In this document: in pieces, positions 27,949 to 36,459 of the stretch
Position numbering within the stretch: the stretch's first letter is position 1
Layout of the letters: each line of letters begins with the position of its first letter
From: Sphingobacterium detergens
GTDB lineage: Bacteria > Bacteroidota > Bacteroidia > Sphingobacteriales > Sphingobacteriaceae
Assembly (NCBI RefSeq): GCF_003610355.1
Contig: NZ_RAPY01000001.1
Coordinates: 2,224,500-2,288,499, forward strand
Direction of reading: 5' to 3'
Length of the DNA stretch: 64,000 nt
Position numbers and translations under genes: made by a program
The notes under the pieces: generated by a model
Databases searched by the model: none
What the model saw: only the letters and a program-made list of their open reading frames with translations
What the model was told of the DNA's origin: nothing

Positions 27949-29421
27949 ATGAAAGTAAAAGCTTTAACACTCGCACTCCTGCTCGCAACGACAGTAGGTT
28001 ATGCGCAACAACAAACAGGGAATAGATACGAACAATACCTTCCCATTATTGAGAAAGGCACATTGGTACAGAAAGATTCGTTGGCCAAAACATTACTTGC
28101 AGAAGTCAAAGGTTACAAAACGGAAGCGGACTATCGTACGACCATCAATATCCTTCGTTCGCTGGACAAAGAAAACGAAATGGCTACCGTTGAAAATATT
28201 GCCAAGAAAAAATACCCAAAGGGCGCAATAACACGGGATGCCTTTATCACGGATGTTTTCTACAATGCAAGCACGTCTACGGCGAAAGAGAAAGCGTATA
28301 CTGAACTGATCAAAAAATGGCCTGTTAAAAATTTCAGTGAAGAACCACTGACCTATGATTACGTTTTGGCCAATTTGGCGCAGAATTTTGCCAATGATGG
28401 AAATGCCCAAAAAGCTGTTCATTATCTGGGCGAAATGAAAGAAAGATTCTGGCGTGGAAATGGTTATATTCCAGTGGGTCAGATCCTCCTGAAGGCAGGC
28501 GATACGACGACTGCTGCACCACTTTTGAAGACCGCTATGGATGATAGTTATTATTACCTCACGCTGCCCGAAGAACAAAAGGACAATAAAGCCCGCTTTG
28601 CGGCGATGGGCTATGCCAGTTCGATGTCGGCTTATGTGAATATTCTTGTTGCACAAAAGAAATTCACTGAGGCTGTCGAATATATCGAAAATGCGCTGAA
28701 AGCAGCGCCGGAGCAGGCCGATGGTTTGGCGATGGTTTATTATAAATCGCTGATGGGGACAGGTAGAAAGCTTGAGGCTTATAATATATTAACAAAGTTA
28801 TATGCCAAAGGACAGTTTGCCGTTGAGGATGATCTTAAAAGATTATATACCGAATTGAACGGATCAGCCCAAGGTTATGAGCAGTTCAATGCTTCCCTGA
28901 GAACGGAGTTAACACAAAACATCCGCAACCATATCAAAGAGATGGCCACCTTTAAACCGGCCCCCAATTTCGAACTACTCAATCTAAAGGGTGAAAAGGT
29001 ATCCTTGGCCAGTTTAAAAGGAAAAGTTGTGATTTTGGATTTCTGGGCAACCTGGTGTCAGCCCTGTGTACGCTCTTTTCCGGGAATGAAGGCTGCGCAA
29101 GAATCTTATGCAAACGATAAAGAAGTACAATTTTTATTTATGAATACGTGGGAGCGGGATAAGAATTACAAAGAAAATGTGGTATCCTTTATCACAAAAA
29201 ACAACTATCCATTTGAGGTGCTGTACGACGATCAAAAAGATCCACAGACAGGAAAAGTCATGGCTGCCGAATATGGTGTCAATGGTATCCCGGCTAAATT
29301 TATTATTGATAAGGAAGGAAATATCCGATACTTTCTTACTGGATCAACGCCCAACGTGGACTATATCAAACTCGAAATGAAAGAATTGATAGAAGCTGCT
29401 AAAAAACCTTACAAAGGCTAA
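27949..29421 (+). CDS. TlpA-like thioredoxin-family protein with helical N-terminal domain
   Basis: The 490-residue protein has a signal peptide (TVGYAQQ), an N-terminal ~320-residue helical, TPR-like region and a C-terminal thioredoxin/AhpC-TSA domain with DFWATWCQPCVRSFPGM (active-site Cys370 and Cys373) and the cis-Pro segment VNGIPAKFIID. It should act as a periplasmic thiol-disulphide reductase. It starts 11 bp after the SusD gene, so it is the last gene of the sigma/FecR/SusC/SusD operon; such proteins are frequent partners of this module, possibly reducing imported disulphide-containing peptides (inference). The stop codon lies inside a hairpin repeat also found at 47724. Confidence 0.93.
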   Translation: MKVKALTLALLLATTVGYAQQQTGNRYEQYLPIIEKGTLVQKDSLAKTLLAEVKGYKTEADYRTTINILRSLDKENEMATVENIAKKKYPKGAITRDAFITDVFYNASTSTAKEKAYTELIKKWPVKNFSEEPLTYDYVLANLAQNFANDGNAQKAVHYLGEMKERFWRGNGYIPVGQILLKAGDTTTAAPLLKTAMDDSYYYLTLPEEQKDNKARFAAMGYASSMSAYVNILVAQKKFTEAVEYIENALKAAPEQADGLAMVYYKSLMGTGRKLEAYNILTKLYAKGQFAVEDDLKRLYTELNGSAQGYEQFNASLRTELTQNIRNHIKEMATFKPAPNFELLNLKGEKVSLASLKGKVVILDFWATWCQPCVRSFPGMKAAQESYANDKEVQFLFMNTWERDKNYKENVVSFITKNNYPFEVLYDDQKDPQTGKVMAAEYGVNGIPAKFIIDKEGNIRYFLTGSTPNVDYIKLEMKELIEAAKKPYKG

Positions 29422-29455
29422 TAATCTGTCTGCCTCTATCCAGAGGCAGACATAC
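29417..29455. repeat. 39-nt hairpin repeat, copy 1 (terminator-like)
   Basis: A perfect 9-bp stem GTCTGCCTC/GAGGCAGAC with a 6-nt loop follows the thioredoxin gene's stop. The 39 nt match 47724-47762 at 37 positions. A T-rich stretch follows at 29464-29470. Confidence 0.75.
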
Positions 29456-29578
29456 ACAGCTCCTATTTTTATTCACTCACTTCATGCTTACGGAGCAATT
29501 TTCGGTGTTTGATGCCCCACTTGCTAAGTTGGGCTACTTTGCAAACCTGGGGTAACATCAAATGTTTTCACTTTATAT

Positions 29579-30517
29579 CTATTTCTTCGCTTCGGTACTG
29601 GCAAAGGTTACTGGAATTTCTTTTCCTACTTGTGTAGAAAACCAAAATCCGCTTAAGCTTCCATATGTATTTTTAATTCGGAAGAAGTTTTTACGATCTT
29701 CTTCAATAAATAGCAAATATCCATTTTCCAATGCGACGATTTCAGCAAAAGATTGCTCCTCTTTGTTTTGATATTGATAAGTGGTTTGATCGTACGAAGG
29801 ATCTTCTTTCCACCCATTTACTTTCCAATTAAGAATCATCTTTCTGCCATTAATGGTGGTTGAAAAAGTAGTTTGCTCCAGCAATGGTAATTCAACTATA
29901 GCTGCGGCGCTATCAACCGCTGCTTCTACCGCTTCTGAGGCAGCAGTTGCCGCTTCAGCAGCTTCAGCAGCAATAGGTTCGCCCGGTTCTTCTGCGGCAA
30001 CAAAATCTTTAAAATTACCATCGAAGGCTTTTAGATCTTTAAACAAACCGCCATACCATTGCTCTTTGAATTGAATTAAATCAACATAGCGCAACACATA
30101 ATTCTCCTCTTTGTTCCTGTTGCTTTTGACCCAGATAAAACCGCTGTATTCCATAATACCCTCATAATTTTCGGCATTATTGTTATTCGATTTGATTTCT
30201 TGGATGTACAAATCTTGCCAGTTGATTTCCCCGTTCTTAATCTCACAAAAATCTTCCAATATTTTTCCCATCATTTTATAATATCTGCTTTCGTTGTACA
30301 CCTCGGCTAGGTCGGACGTACGGGCATCAAAATCCCCACTGCTGATAATGATTTCGGAAAATGTTTTTTGATCGGGCCACAATGTTTTGAAAGCCTTCGT
30401 ATCGCGGTTTTTTATCGCTTCAAATGCTTTATGCAAATGTTTCTCGGATGCTGCATTTTGCGCCATCGCTATTGTATTTACTAGCATAACTAGTACGAGT
30501 AAGAGGTGTTTTTTCAT
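29579..30517 (-). CDS. Secreted protein of unknown function with Ala/Glu-rich linker
   Basis: The 312-residue protein has a signal peptide (VNTIAMAQN). An N-terminal globular part (about 22-175) has the pattern of a mixed alpha/beta domain (YEGIMEYSGFIWVKSN, YVDLIQFKEQWYGGLFKDLKAF). A low-complexity linker follows (about 178-212), almost only Ala, Glu, Val and Ser, and a C-terminal beta-rich part contains TINGRKMILNWKVNGWKEDP. I do not recognise either domain. It is a single gene between convergent and divergent neighbours. The Ala/Glu linker is encoded by repeated GCT/GCA and GAA-type codons and may vary in length between strains. Confidence 0.75.
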   Translation of the reverse strand: MKKHLLLVLVMLVNTIAMAQNAASEKHLHKAFEAIKNRDTKAFKTLWPDQKTFSEIIISSGDFDARTSDLAEVYNESRYYKMMGKILEDFCEIKNGEINWQDLYIQEIKSNNNNAENYEGIMEYSGFIWVKSNRNKEENYVLRYVDLIQFKEQWYGGLFKDLKAFDGNFKDFVAAEEPGEPIAAEAAEAATAASEAVEAAVDSAAAIVELPLLEQTTFSTTINGRKMILNWKVNGWKEDPSYDQTTYQYQNKEEQSFAEIVALENGYLLFIEEDRKNFFRIKNTYGSLSGFWFSTQVGKEIPVTFASTEAKK

Positions 30518-30873
30518 AAAAGAAAGAAATAATGAATTTTTTAAATATAGAAATATTCATCCCTGAAATGGATAGCCATTTAACATTCGTCGCCTTTCCT
30601 TTAAGATTCGTGTTGTTTGTGAACAAGAAAGATACATGTGAAAGTTAATAGAGGCAGTACTGTTTTTTCACAAATTCCCTAAACTTCCAAATAAGCAATC
30701 GTGCTATTGGTATTGAAACGATTATCCAAAGATCCATTGCTCCTATCGATTTCCGCTTCTCTGTAGTTAACTTTTTTGGAATACTAATGATACCCATCCA
30801 TGACGCCAATGTTTAGCGAAGCTTAAGTAATTATTAATAATTAAAGGACAAAATTATCAAATTATTAATTATA

Positions 30874-30914
30874 CTAAACATATATTTAGCAAAACTAAAC
30901 ATTAACTAATTTTG
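30874..30914 (+). promoter_or_regulatory. Promoter with overlapping operator-like dyad
   Basis: A CTAAA-catata-TTTAG dyad (30874-30889) overlaps a TTTA that could serve as -33 element. Eighteen nt later comes TAATTTTG (30907-30914), an exact TAnnTTTG match. The first ATG, 19 nt downstream at 30933, opens a signal-peptide-like remnant. Confidence 0.5.
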
Positions 30915-30932
30915 CTTCATATTCACTAGATT

Positions 30933-31211
30933 ATGAAGAGCATAACAATTATTCCCATTTTAATGGTCATCATCTGCCTACCGATTCAACTTCAGGCAAA
31001 GAGGAGCAACTTATCCGATAAATTCATTAATGATCAGCGGGAAGGTCGATCTATCTCCTTACACGGACTGCCCTCCGAATGAATATTTGCCAAAAGTAAC
31101 AATCTACTGAACACAAGATTCTAATACTATCCGGGCTCACCAGAACGTCCTTCGCAAGTCGAATATGATGGCATACGTAGCCAAGTTGGGGTAAAGCTTA
31201 GTGTTCTATAA
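30933..31211 (+). pseudogene. Remnant of a secreted-protein gene (signal peptide and a separate C-terminal scrap)
   Basis: From 30933 to 31082 a 49-codon frame reads MKSITIIPILMVIICLPIQ, then LQAKRSNLSDKF and on to LHGLPSE before a stop: a good signal peptide followed by too little protein. At 31125-31211 another frame reads YYPGSPERPSQVEYDGIR and ends SQVGVKLSVL before a stop, which looks like the end of a beta-rich protein. A deletion of the middle of one gene would explain both. A complete promoter precedes it. The original function is not recognisable, and a genuine 49-residue secreted peptide cannot be excluded. Confidence 0.35.
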
Positions 31212-31238
31212 AATATAGTATAAATAAACTTTGTTTAG
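31211..31238 (+). repeat. 28-bp perfect repeat, copy 2, in the promoter of the phosphonate-like operon
   Basis: Identical to 8650-8677. Its TTTG (31230-31233) is followed after 21 nt by TATATTTA (31255-31262), one base off the TAnnTTTG -7 consensus, and the dehydrogenase ATG is at 31269. The repeat could therefore include the -33 region and a regulator site (TAAAC-TTT-GTTTA dyad). Confidence 0.65.
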
Positions 31239-31268
31239 TATTACAAAACTTCCATATATTTATATCAA

Positions 31269-32363
31269 ATGAAAAAATTAGCAACATATTACGTTTTCAG
31301 CAATGCGAATACGCCCCTTGCTAAAGTTTATAAACCTATTCCGGAATTAAATGATGGAGAAATATTGGTCAACATACGCTATACCACACTCTGTGGAAGC
31401 GACCTCCATACCTACTGTGGTTTGCGTAATGAGCCCTGCCCCACCATCCTGGGGCATGAGATCGTCGGCGTAATCGAAGAAATATCAGCTACACACAGCG
31501 GAACTGACGTCGAGGGCAACCAGCTTCAGGCTGGAGATCTTGTCACCTGGACAGTTTTTGCCAGTGATCCCAATACAGCGAGTTATCAACCTGAGATACC
31601 GCAAAAGAATGAAAGGCTCTATAAATATGGTCATCGCCAGATTACGGAACACGACGATCTGCATGGTGGATTGGCCACACATATAATCCTCCGTCCACAC
31701 ACCTGCATACGCGTGCTACCGAAAGAAATTTCATTGGGTGTAGCAGCAACAATCAATTGCGCCATCGCGACTTCCGCAGGCGCCTTAAGGCTCGCTCATA
31801 CCATTACTGAAAAAAATGTACATGTTGCCGGTATTGGATTATTGGGTTTAGTAACTATTGCCATGTGTAAAGAACTGGGTGCAAAAAACATTATCGCATC
31901 TGATGTAAACCCCGCACGTTTAGCAATGGCCAAGCGTTTTGGTGCCAGTCATATCATCAACCTCCGTGATACAGCGGACAGTCATATCTTACAAGATATC
32001 ACGATTGATAGATTTATCGACATGAGCGGTTCGCCCGATGCCATGGAACTTGGCATCGAAACATTGGGACTTCATGGTCGTGCAGTCCTCGTAGGAGCTG
32101 TCTTTAATCAACGTGAGACACGAATAGATGCTGAAAAAGTAATTCGGAAGATGCTTTCGATCAAAGGACTGCATAATTACAACTATACAGATTTCTCCAC
32201 AGCCGTAGATTTCATCATCGATAACTGGCGAAAATATCCTTTTGAGTCACTCATAGAACGTGAATTTCCGCTCACAGAAGTCAATTCTGCCATAGATTAT
32301 GCCATAAATCATAAACCCATTCGGGCAGGCTTATACATTCAACCTTCAACAGAACAGATCTAA
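31269..32363 (+). CDS. Zinc-type alcohol dehydrogenase, phosphonate-catabolism-associated type
   Basis: The 364-residue protein is a medium-chain dehydrogenase with catalytic-zinc residues Cys42 in TLCGSDLHTYCG and LGHEIVGVIEE (about 65-75), and a Rossmann fold (HVAGIGLLGLVTIAMCKELGAKNIIASD). It resembles the group annotated as phosphonate-catabolism-associated alcohol dehydrogenases (HpnZ-like, TIGR03366). The segment between LVTWTVFAS and YKYGHRQ, where most relatives carry the Cys cluster of the structural zinc, has no Cys here (DPNTASYQPEIPQKNERL). Its stop overlaps the start of the MFS gene (TAATG), and a phosphonatase-like HAD gene follows, which supports the association. The true substrate is unknown. 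Confidence 0.82.
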   Translation: MKKLATYYVFSNANTPLAKVYKPIPELNDGEILVNIRYTTLCGSDLHTYCGLRNEPCPTILGHEIVGVIEEISATHSGTDVEGNQLQAGDLVTWTVFASDPNTASYQPEIPQKNERLYKYGHRQITEHDDLHGGLATHIILRPHTCIRVLPKEISLGVAATINCAIATSAGALRLAHTITEKNVHVAGIGLLGLVTIAMCKELGAKNIIASDVNPARLAMAKRFGASHIINLRDTADSHILQDITIDRFIDMSGSPDAMELGIETLGLHGRAVLVGAVFNQRETRIDAEKVIRKMLSIKGLHNYNYTDFSTAVDFIIDNWRKYPFESLIEREFPLTEVNSAIDYAINHKPIRAGLYIQPSTEQI

Positions 32364-33607
32364 TGGAAAAGCATTTCAGAAGAGATCAGTGGAAGATGTT
32401 GTTTGTCACCATGTTTTGCTACCTATTTTTTTACACGGGTCGTCACAATTTTGGGTGGGCAGCCCGAGGTATTGCCAAAGAGCTCGACATCAGCTTTCAG
32501 CAGGTAGGCTGGATTAGTTTTGCCATGTTGATGGGCTATGCCATCGGTCAGCTGATCAACGGGAACCTTGCCGATCGTTGGAGCCCAAAAATGATGATTG
32601 TCACCGGCGGCGGATTTTCTATTTTATGTAATCTATCCATCAGCTTTGCGAATTCCTATACCGCTATTCTTGTCCTTTGGACATTAAACGGTTATTTTCA
32701 ATCCATGGCCTGGGGCTCTGGCGGCAAGCTGATTGCCAACTGGTGGAACAGTTCTGAACGCGGTAAAGCCTTTGGATTTTATACCATGGCCGCCGGGAGC
32801 TCCTCGGTCTTAACCTTTTTCATGGCATTGATTCTCGTCCAACAGGAGCAAAGTTGGCGTACACTATTCAGATACCCCATTTTATTTCTCGCCTTCGCCT
32901 TGCTAATTTTTCTGCTTGTTGCCTATAGCTCACCAGCAAAAAAAGGATATGCAAACCAGGACGAGGAAGTATCTCCCCAAAAACAAAGTAACTGGAAAAA
33001 ATCCTATCAACAGGTCTTTCAGAACCGCAACTTTATGATTGCCTCTTTTGCCATCGGATTCCAAAGCATGGCCCGTTATGGTTTGATCTTTTGGGTACCC
33101 ATCCACTTTCTAGGCAACAACTACAAAGACTCTGCGGGCAATATGTGGCTTACGCTCCTTATTCCAATAGGTATGGCTTTGGGTGCTGTTTCTTTTGGCT
33201 ATATCTCCGATCTCCTCTTCAATAAAAACCGAAGTAAGTCTATTGCCACAGGTATGATCGTCAGTAGCTTTATTGCCATCCTAATCTATTGTATACCTAT
33301 TCATAACCATCTTTTGATGGGTATACTCATGTTTATTTCAGGTTTCGTCGTGTATGGTCCTCAAGCCAATTTCTGGACTTTATGTCCGGACCTATTGGGA
33401 ACAAAACTCGTGGGAACAGGCATCGGTGTCATGAATATGTTCGCTTACGTTTTTGCCGCTGTTGGCGAACCCTTATTTGGTAAACTGATCGATTACACTG
33501 GCAATACAGCCAATATATTTCTATTTGTTGCCCTGATATGCGCAATATGTGCAACAATCATAAGCTTTGTCAAAACAAACAATCCTATAATTAATTGTAA
33601 TGAGTAA
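32363..33607 (+). CDS. MFS transporter, organophosphate:phosphate antiporter-like
   Basis: The 414-residue protein has twelve predicted membrane segments. The start (YTGRHNFGWAARGIAKELDIS, then GYAIGQLINGNLADRWSPKMM) and the middle (YGPQANFWTLCPDLLGTKLVGTG) match the OPA/GlpT-UhpT branch that carries phosphorylated small molecules. It is translationally coupled on both sides: one-base overlap with the dehydrogenase before it and eight-base overlap with the HAD gene after it. The context suggests uptake of a phosphonate or phosphate ester. Confidence 0.88.
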   Translation: MEKHFRRDQWKMLFVTMFCYLFFYTGRHNFGWAARGIAKELDISFQQVGWISFAMLMGYAIGQLINGNLADRWSPKMMIVTGGGFSILCNLSISFANSYTAILVLWTLNGYFQSMAWGSGGKLIANWWNSSERGKAFGFYTMAAGSSSVLTFFMALILVQQEQSWRTLFRYPILFLAFALLIFLLVAYSSPAKKGYANQDEEVSPQKQSNWKKSYQQVFQNRNFMIASFAIGFQSMARYGLIFWVPIHFLGNNYKDSAGNMWLTLLIPIGMALGAVSFGYISDLLFNKNRSKSIATGMIVSSFIAILIYCIPIHNHLLMGILMFISGFVVYGPQANFWTLCPDLLGTKLVGTGIGVMNMFAYVFAAVGEPLFGKLIDYTGNTANIFLFVALICAICATIISFVKTNNPIINCNE

Positions 33608-34334
33608 AATTAAATTAGCCATCTTCGATATGGCTGGAACAACCGTCCAAGATAACCGTGAAGTTGAAAAATGTTTTTACGAAGCAATAGTGGCCACCAA
33701 CCTAAGCATTTCTTCGGAGAAGATCAATAGTATGATGGGCTGGTCCAAAATATTGGTATTCGAAACAATCTGGAAAGAAGAAATTGGTGAAAGCCATCCT
33801 TACTACCAAAATAAAGTGCAAGAGTCTTATCAATATTTCTGCAAGATATTAGAGGACCATTATCGTGCGCGTGGAGCCAAACCTTACGAAGGTGTATTGG
33901 ATGTTTTTGAATTTTGTAGATCAAATGATATCAAAGTGGCGCTGACAACAGGCTTTTACCGTAAAGTAACGGATATCATCCTCAATAAACTGGGTTGGGA
34001 TAATGGCTTAAACAGCGATTATGTCAATCTGGATAAAACTGGAAACCATATCATCAACTGCTCTGTAACAAGTTCAGATGTTATCAACGGCCGGCCATCA
34101 CCAGAAATGATTCATCTAGCCATGCAAAAGTGTGGTATCTCGGACTCCAAAGAGGTAATCAATTTAGGAGATACCCCTTCCGATCTGCAATCGGGGTATA
34201 GCGCAAATGTGTATTGCAACGTCGGGTCATTATATGGTTCACACAATCAACAGGAATTGAGCGTATTGCCGCACGACAAATTGATCAAAGAACCGAAAGA
34301 AATTATTGAAATTATCCAACATATCAATTTATAA
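33600..34334 (+). CDS. Phosphonatase-like HAD hydrolase
   Basis: The 244-residue HAD protein has nucleophile Asp10 in IFDMAGTTVQD (the D-x-A-G-T-T form is shared with phosphonoacetaldehyde hydrolase PhnX), the sequence MMGWSK with Lys50 in the cap at the place where PhnX has its Schiff-base lysine, the motif II Thr in ALTTGF, and the motif IV acids in NLGDTPSDLQSG. It fits the phosphonatase-like hydrolase group (TIGR03351). PhnX cleaves a C-P bond; whether this relative does so, or simply removes phosphate, cannot be told. It is in a tight operon with the HpnZ-like dehydrogenase and an OPA transporter. Confidence 0.87.
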   Translation: MSKIKLAIFDMAGTTVQDNREVEKCFYEAIVATNLSISSEKINSMMGWSKILVFETIWKEEIGESHPYYQNKVQESYQYFCKILEDHYRARGAKPYEGVLDVFEFCRSNDIKVALTTGFYRKVTDIILNKLGWDNGLNSDYVNLDKTGNHIINCSVTSSDVINGRPSPEMIHLAMQKCGISDSKEVINLGDTPSDLQSGYSANVYCNVGSLYGSHNQQELSVLPHDKLIKEPKEIIEIIQHINL

Positions 34335-34462
34335 AAATTAAATAACTAAGCTACTGATCCTACGCAGATATAGTCGTCGACTGTATCCATGAGTTTCAAT
34401 AAAAAAAATCAACTTAAACTATCCATTGCAATTGTTAAAAACAAACATTTAATAACCTAAAA

Positions 34463-35359
34463 ATGATAAAATTAAAATCTCTACTCTCGCTATTCTTGCT
34501 CGCTGTATGCTTGAATGTAAACGCCCAACGTATTATTGTCATCGGTTTGGATGGTTTCAGTACAGAAGGGTTCAATGGATCCAAACATCCCAATATTGAT
34601 ATGCTTTTTAAAAAGGGACTTATTACCCTCAGCAGTAGACCTGTGATCCCTTCAGTGACGCTGCCAAATTGGACAAGTCATCTTACGGGACAAGGTCCCG
34701 AAGAGCATGGGATCACCGCCAATAATTGGACCTTGGCGAAGCATCCCCTCAAAGCAATAGAAACAGACGCCAATGGTTATACTCCTTCGATATTTAAGGC
34801 ACTGAAAGATAAACAGCCAAAAGCCAAGACTGCATTCTATTACAACTGGGCAGAACTCATCAATCCAATCAACAAAAAATATCTTGACGAAGTTTCCTTT
34901 GAAGAAAATGACAAATATCAAAGCAACTACGCAAAAGCATTAAAATTTATCTGTGACAATAAGAATGATCCCACTTTGGTATTTTTATACAGTGTTCACG
35001 TCGACCACGCTGGCCACCAGCATGGTTGGATGTCACCGCAATACATTGCCGCAATAGAAGAAGTCGATGTCGAAATTGGTCGTTTTGTCCAACAACTAAA
35101 AGACGATCATCTGTATGAGGACAGTTATTTTCTGCTGCTTTCAGATCATGGTGGTATTGCCAAAGGCCATGGCGGAGTGACAATGAACGAGATGCAAGTC
35201 CCTTTTGGTATCACAGGCAAAAAGATAAAAAATCTGGGCAATACACCTGCTTTTTTTAACAGTAACCGAAATACCTCGTGGATCTTAGCCAAAATCTTTG
35301 GCCTGAAAAATATCCCTAAATCATGGACTGGCATCGCCCCTACTGAAATTTTCAAATAA
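34463..35359 (+). CDS. Alkaline-phosphatase-superfamily phosphodiesterase (NPP-like), secreted
   Basis: The 298-residue protein has a signal peptide (LNVNAQ), metal-binding Asp30 in VIGLDGF, the nucleophile Thr66 in VTLPNWTSHLTG, and later metal sites in VDHAGHQHG and LLSDHGGIAKGHGG. All two-metal residues of the NPP-type alkaline phosphatase superfamily are present. It should hydrolyse phosphodiesters or phosphonates in the periplasm and feed the transporter upstream. It follows the HAD gene after 128 bp on the same strand, so it is probably in the same regulon. At under 300 residues it is short, close to a minimal catalytic domain. Confidence 0.9.
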   Translation: MIKLKSLLSLFLLAVCLNVNAQRIIVIGLDGFSTEGFNGSKHPNIDMLFKKGLITLSSRPVIPSVTLPNWTSHLTGQGPEEHGITANNWTLAKHPLKAIETDANGYTPSIFKALKDKQPKAKTAFYYNWAELINPINKKYLDEVSFEENDKYQSNYAKALKFICDNKNDPTLVFLYSVHVDHAGHQHGWMSPQYIAAIEEVDVEIGRFVQQLKDDHLYEDSYFLLLSDHGGIAKGHGGVTMNEMQVPFGITGKKIKNLGNTPAFFNSNRNTSWILAKIFGLKNIPKSWTGIAPTEIFK

Positions 35360-35393
35360 AAAATAGGGCGAACAAATTGTTGTCGTACACATT

Positions 35394-35435
35394 TTTAATA
35401 TTTCTACCGTTGTTGTGAACGGTAGAAATATTAAA
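35394..35435. terminator. Strong bidirectional hairpin terminator
   Basis: A perfect 18-bp stem (35394-35411 with 35418-35435) with a 6-nt loop begins with TTTAATATTTC and ends in TTAAA, between two convergent genes. It can terminate both the phosphodiesterase transcript and the leftward gene. Confidence 0.8.
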
Positions 35436-35459
35436 TTCTTACCAGATCTATATAGTTTC

Positions 35460-36192
35460 TTACTCTACTTCCTCGGTCAAGGCTATCTTCGAAATCATTG
35501 TATTGGGGCCTTTTGAGGTATTCACTTTCAACTTTAATACCCCATCATTGGAATCTTCGCACATCACATGCAATTTGATCCACTGACCTTCTTTTGTACC
35601 TCTTATTTTCAATTTCATACGAGCCTAGGACTACATAATCAACATCCAGGAGCTTTGCCAAGTCATCAGGTACATGATTTGCGATATCAGCCAGACCAAT
35701 TCCAGCTTTATTTAAAGCGGCATTGGTTGCCCTAGGATCCTGAATCTGAAAGGATAATCCGCGGGACCGCATCGCATCTATACAAGCTTGCTGAATTTCC
35801 CTGCGCATCGCATCCGTAGCTAGCCCTTGATCATTGCTCACTATTTCAAAAGGGATGACAGCTATTATGTTCCCCTGCTCTACTTTATTTGTGCCCGGAT
35901 TGGCGGATACATTATTGGATTGAGCCGCAGCAGCACTTTGAAAAGATTCCTCTCTGCCGTTCGCAAAAACAATCTTATTAATTGCTTGCCTTTTTAATTC
36001 ATATTGTACTTCTTCTCCAGTATACGAAAACTTGATGACGTCATCGCCAATAGAAACAACCTTTCCTTTTTTTTGGCTTCCGTCAGCCAGATAAATAATG
36101 TCTTCCTTTGTCTGAGCTAGGGCAATTGTGATATGCGTTAAGAAAATGGTAAGAATCACCGTAAGTTTCAAAATAGCTTTCATATTTTTCAA
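35460..36192 (-). pseudogene. Secreted protein with CsgG-like middle, frameshifted near its C-terminus
   Basis: The frame from 36192 stops at 35545 after 215 residues: signal peptide (ITIALAQT), a small beta domain (IIYLADGSQKKGKVVSIGDDVIKFSY), a linker and a CsgG/TolB-N-like domain (IIAVIPFEIVSND, LAKLLDVDYVVLGSYEIEN). The last ~20 residues in this frame (KRYKRRSVDQIACDVRRFQ) are unlike the rest, while the +1 frame continues sensibly as RGTKEGQWIKLHVMCEDS and on to a stop at 35460-35462. One extra base near 35613 would explain this, since 733 nt is one more than 244 codons. Repaired, the protein would have about 243 residues. Sequencing error is an alternative. Confidence 0.6.
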
Positions 36193-36459
36193 AATTGTTT
36201 AATGGTTTTTTCCAAGGGAATTCATTGCCCTCCAACTTTCATTTAATAGTATGTCGATTTATCAACAATCAATCGTAAAAATAGTTTGCTTTTAGGATAT
36301 TCGATTTAACAATTAGCAAACATGGGGTTTATGGTGTAGTGTGGCTACATCCTTCCACATCATTGAAAGATATAAATACACTTGAAAGCAGAGATAGGTT
36401 TGATTGTTTATCTTTCCTTTATAGGTAATCAGAAATTACTATTCTCTAACCGTAATCCT

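Larger units (their letters stand above)
30518..31268. other. Intergenic region with promoter elements and remnants of a lost gene
   Basis: About 750 bp. It contains a CTAAA-n6-TTTAG dyad (30874-30889), an exact -7 element TAATTTTG (30907-30914), an ORF remnant starting at 30933, a second remnant at 31125-31211 and the 28-bp repeat at 31211-31238. I see nothing convincing between 30620 and 30870. Confidence 0.5.

Noticed and set aside
28093..28656. A 187-codon minus-strand frame
   Set aside because: It is fully antisense to the thioredoxin-family gene and looks like a shadow (His/Arg/Ile-rich, no domain).
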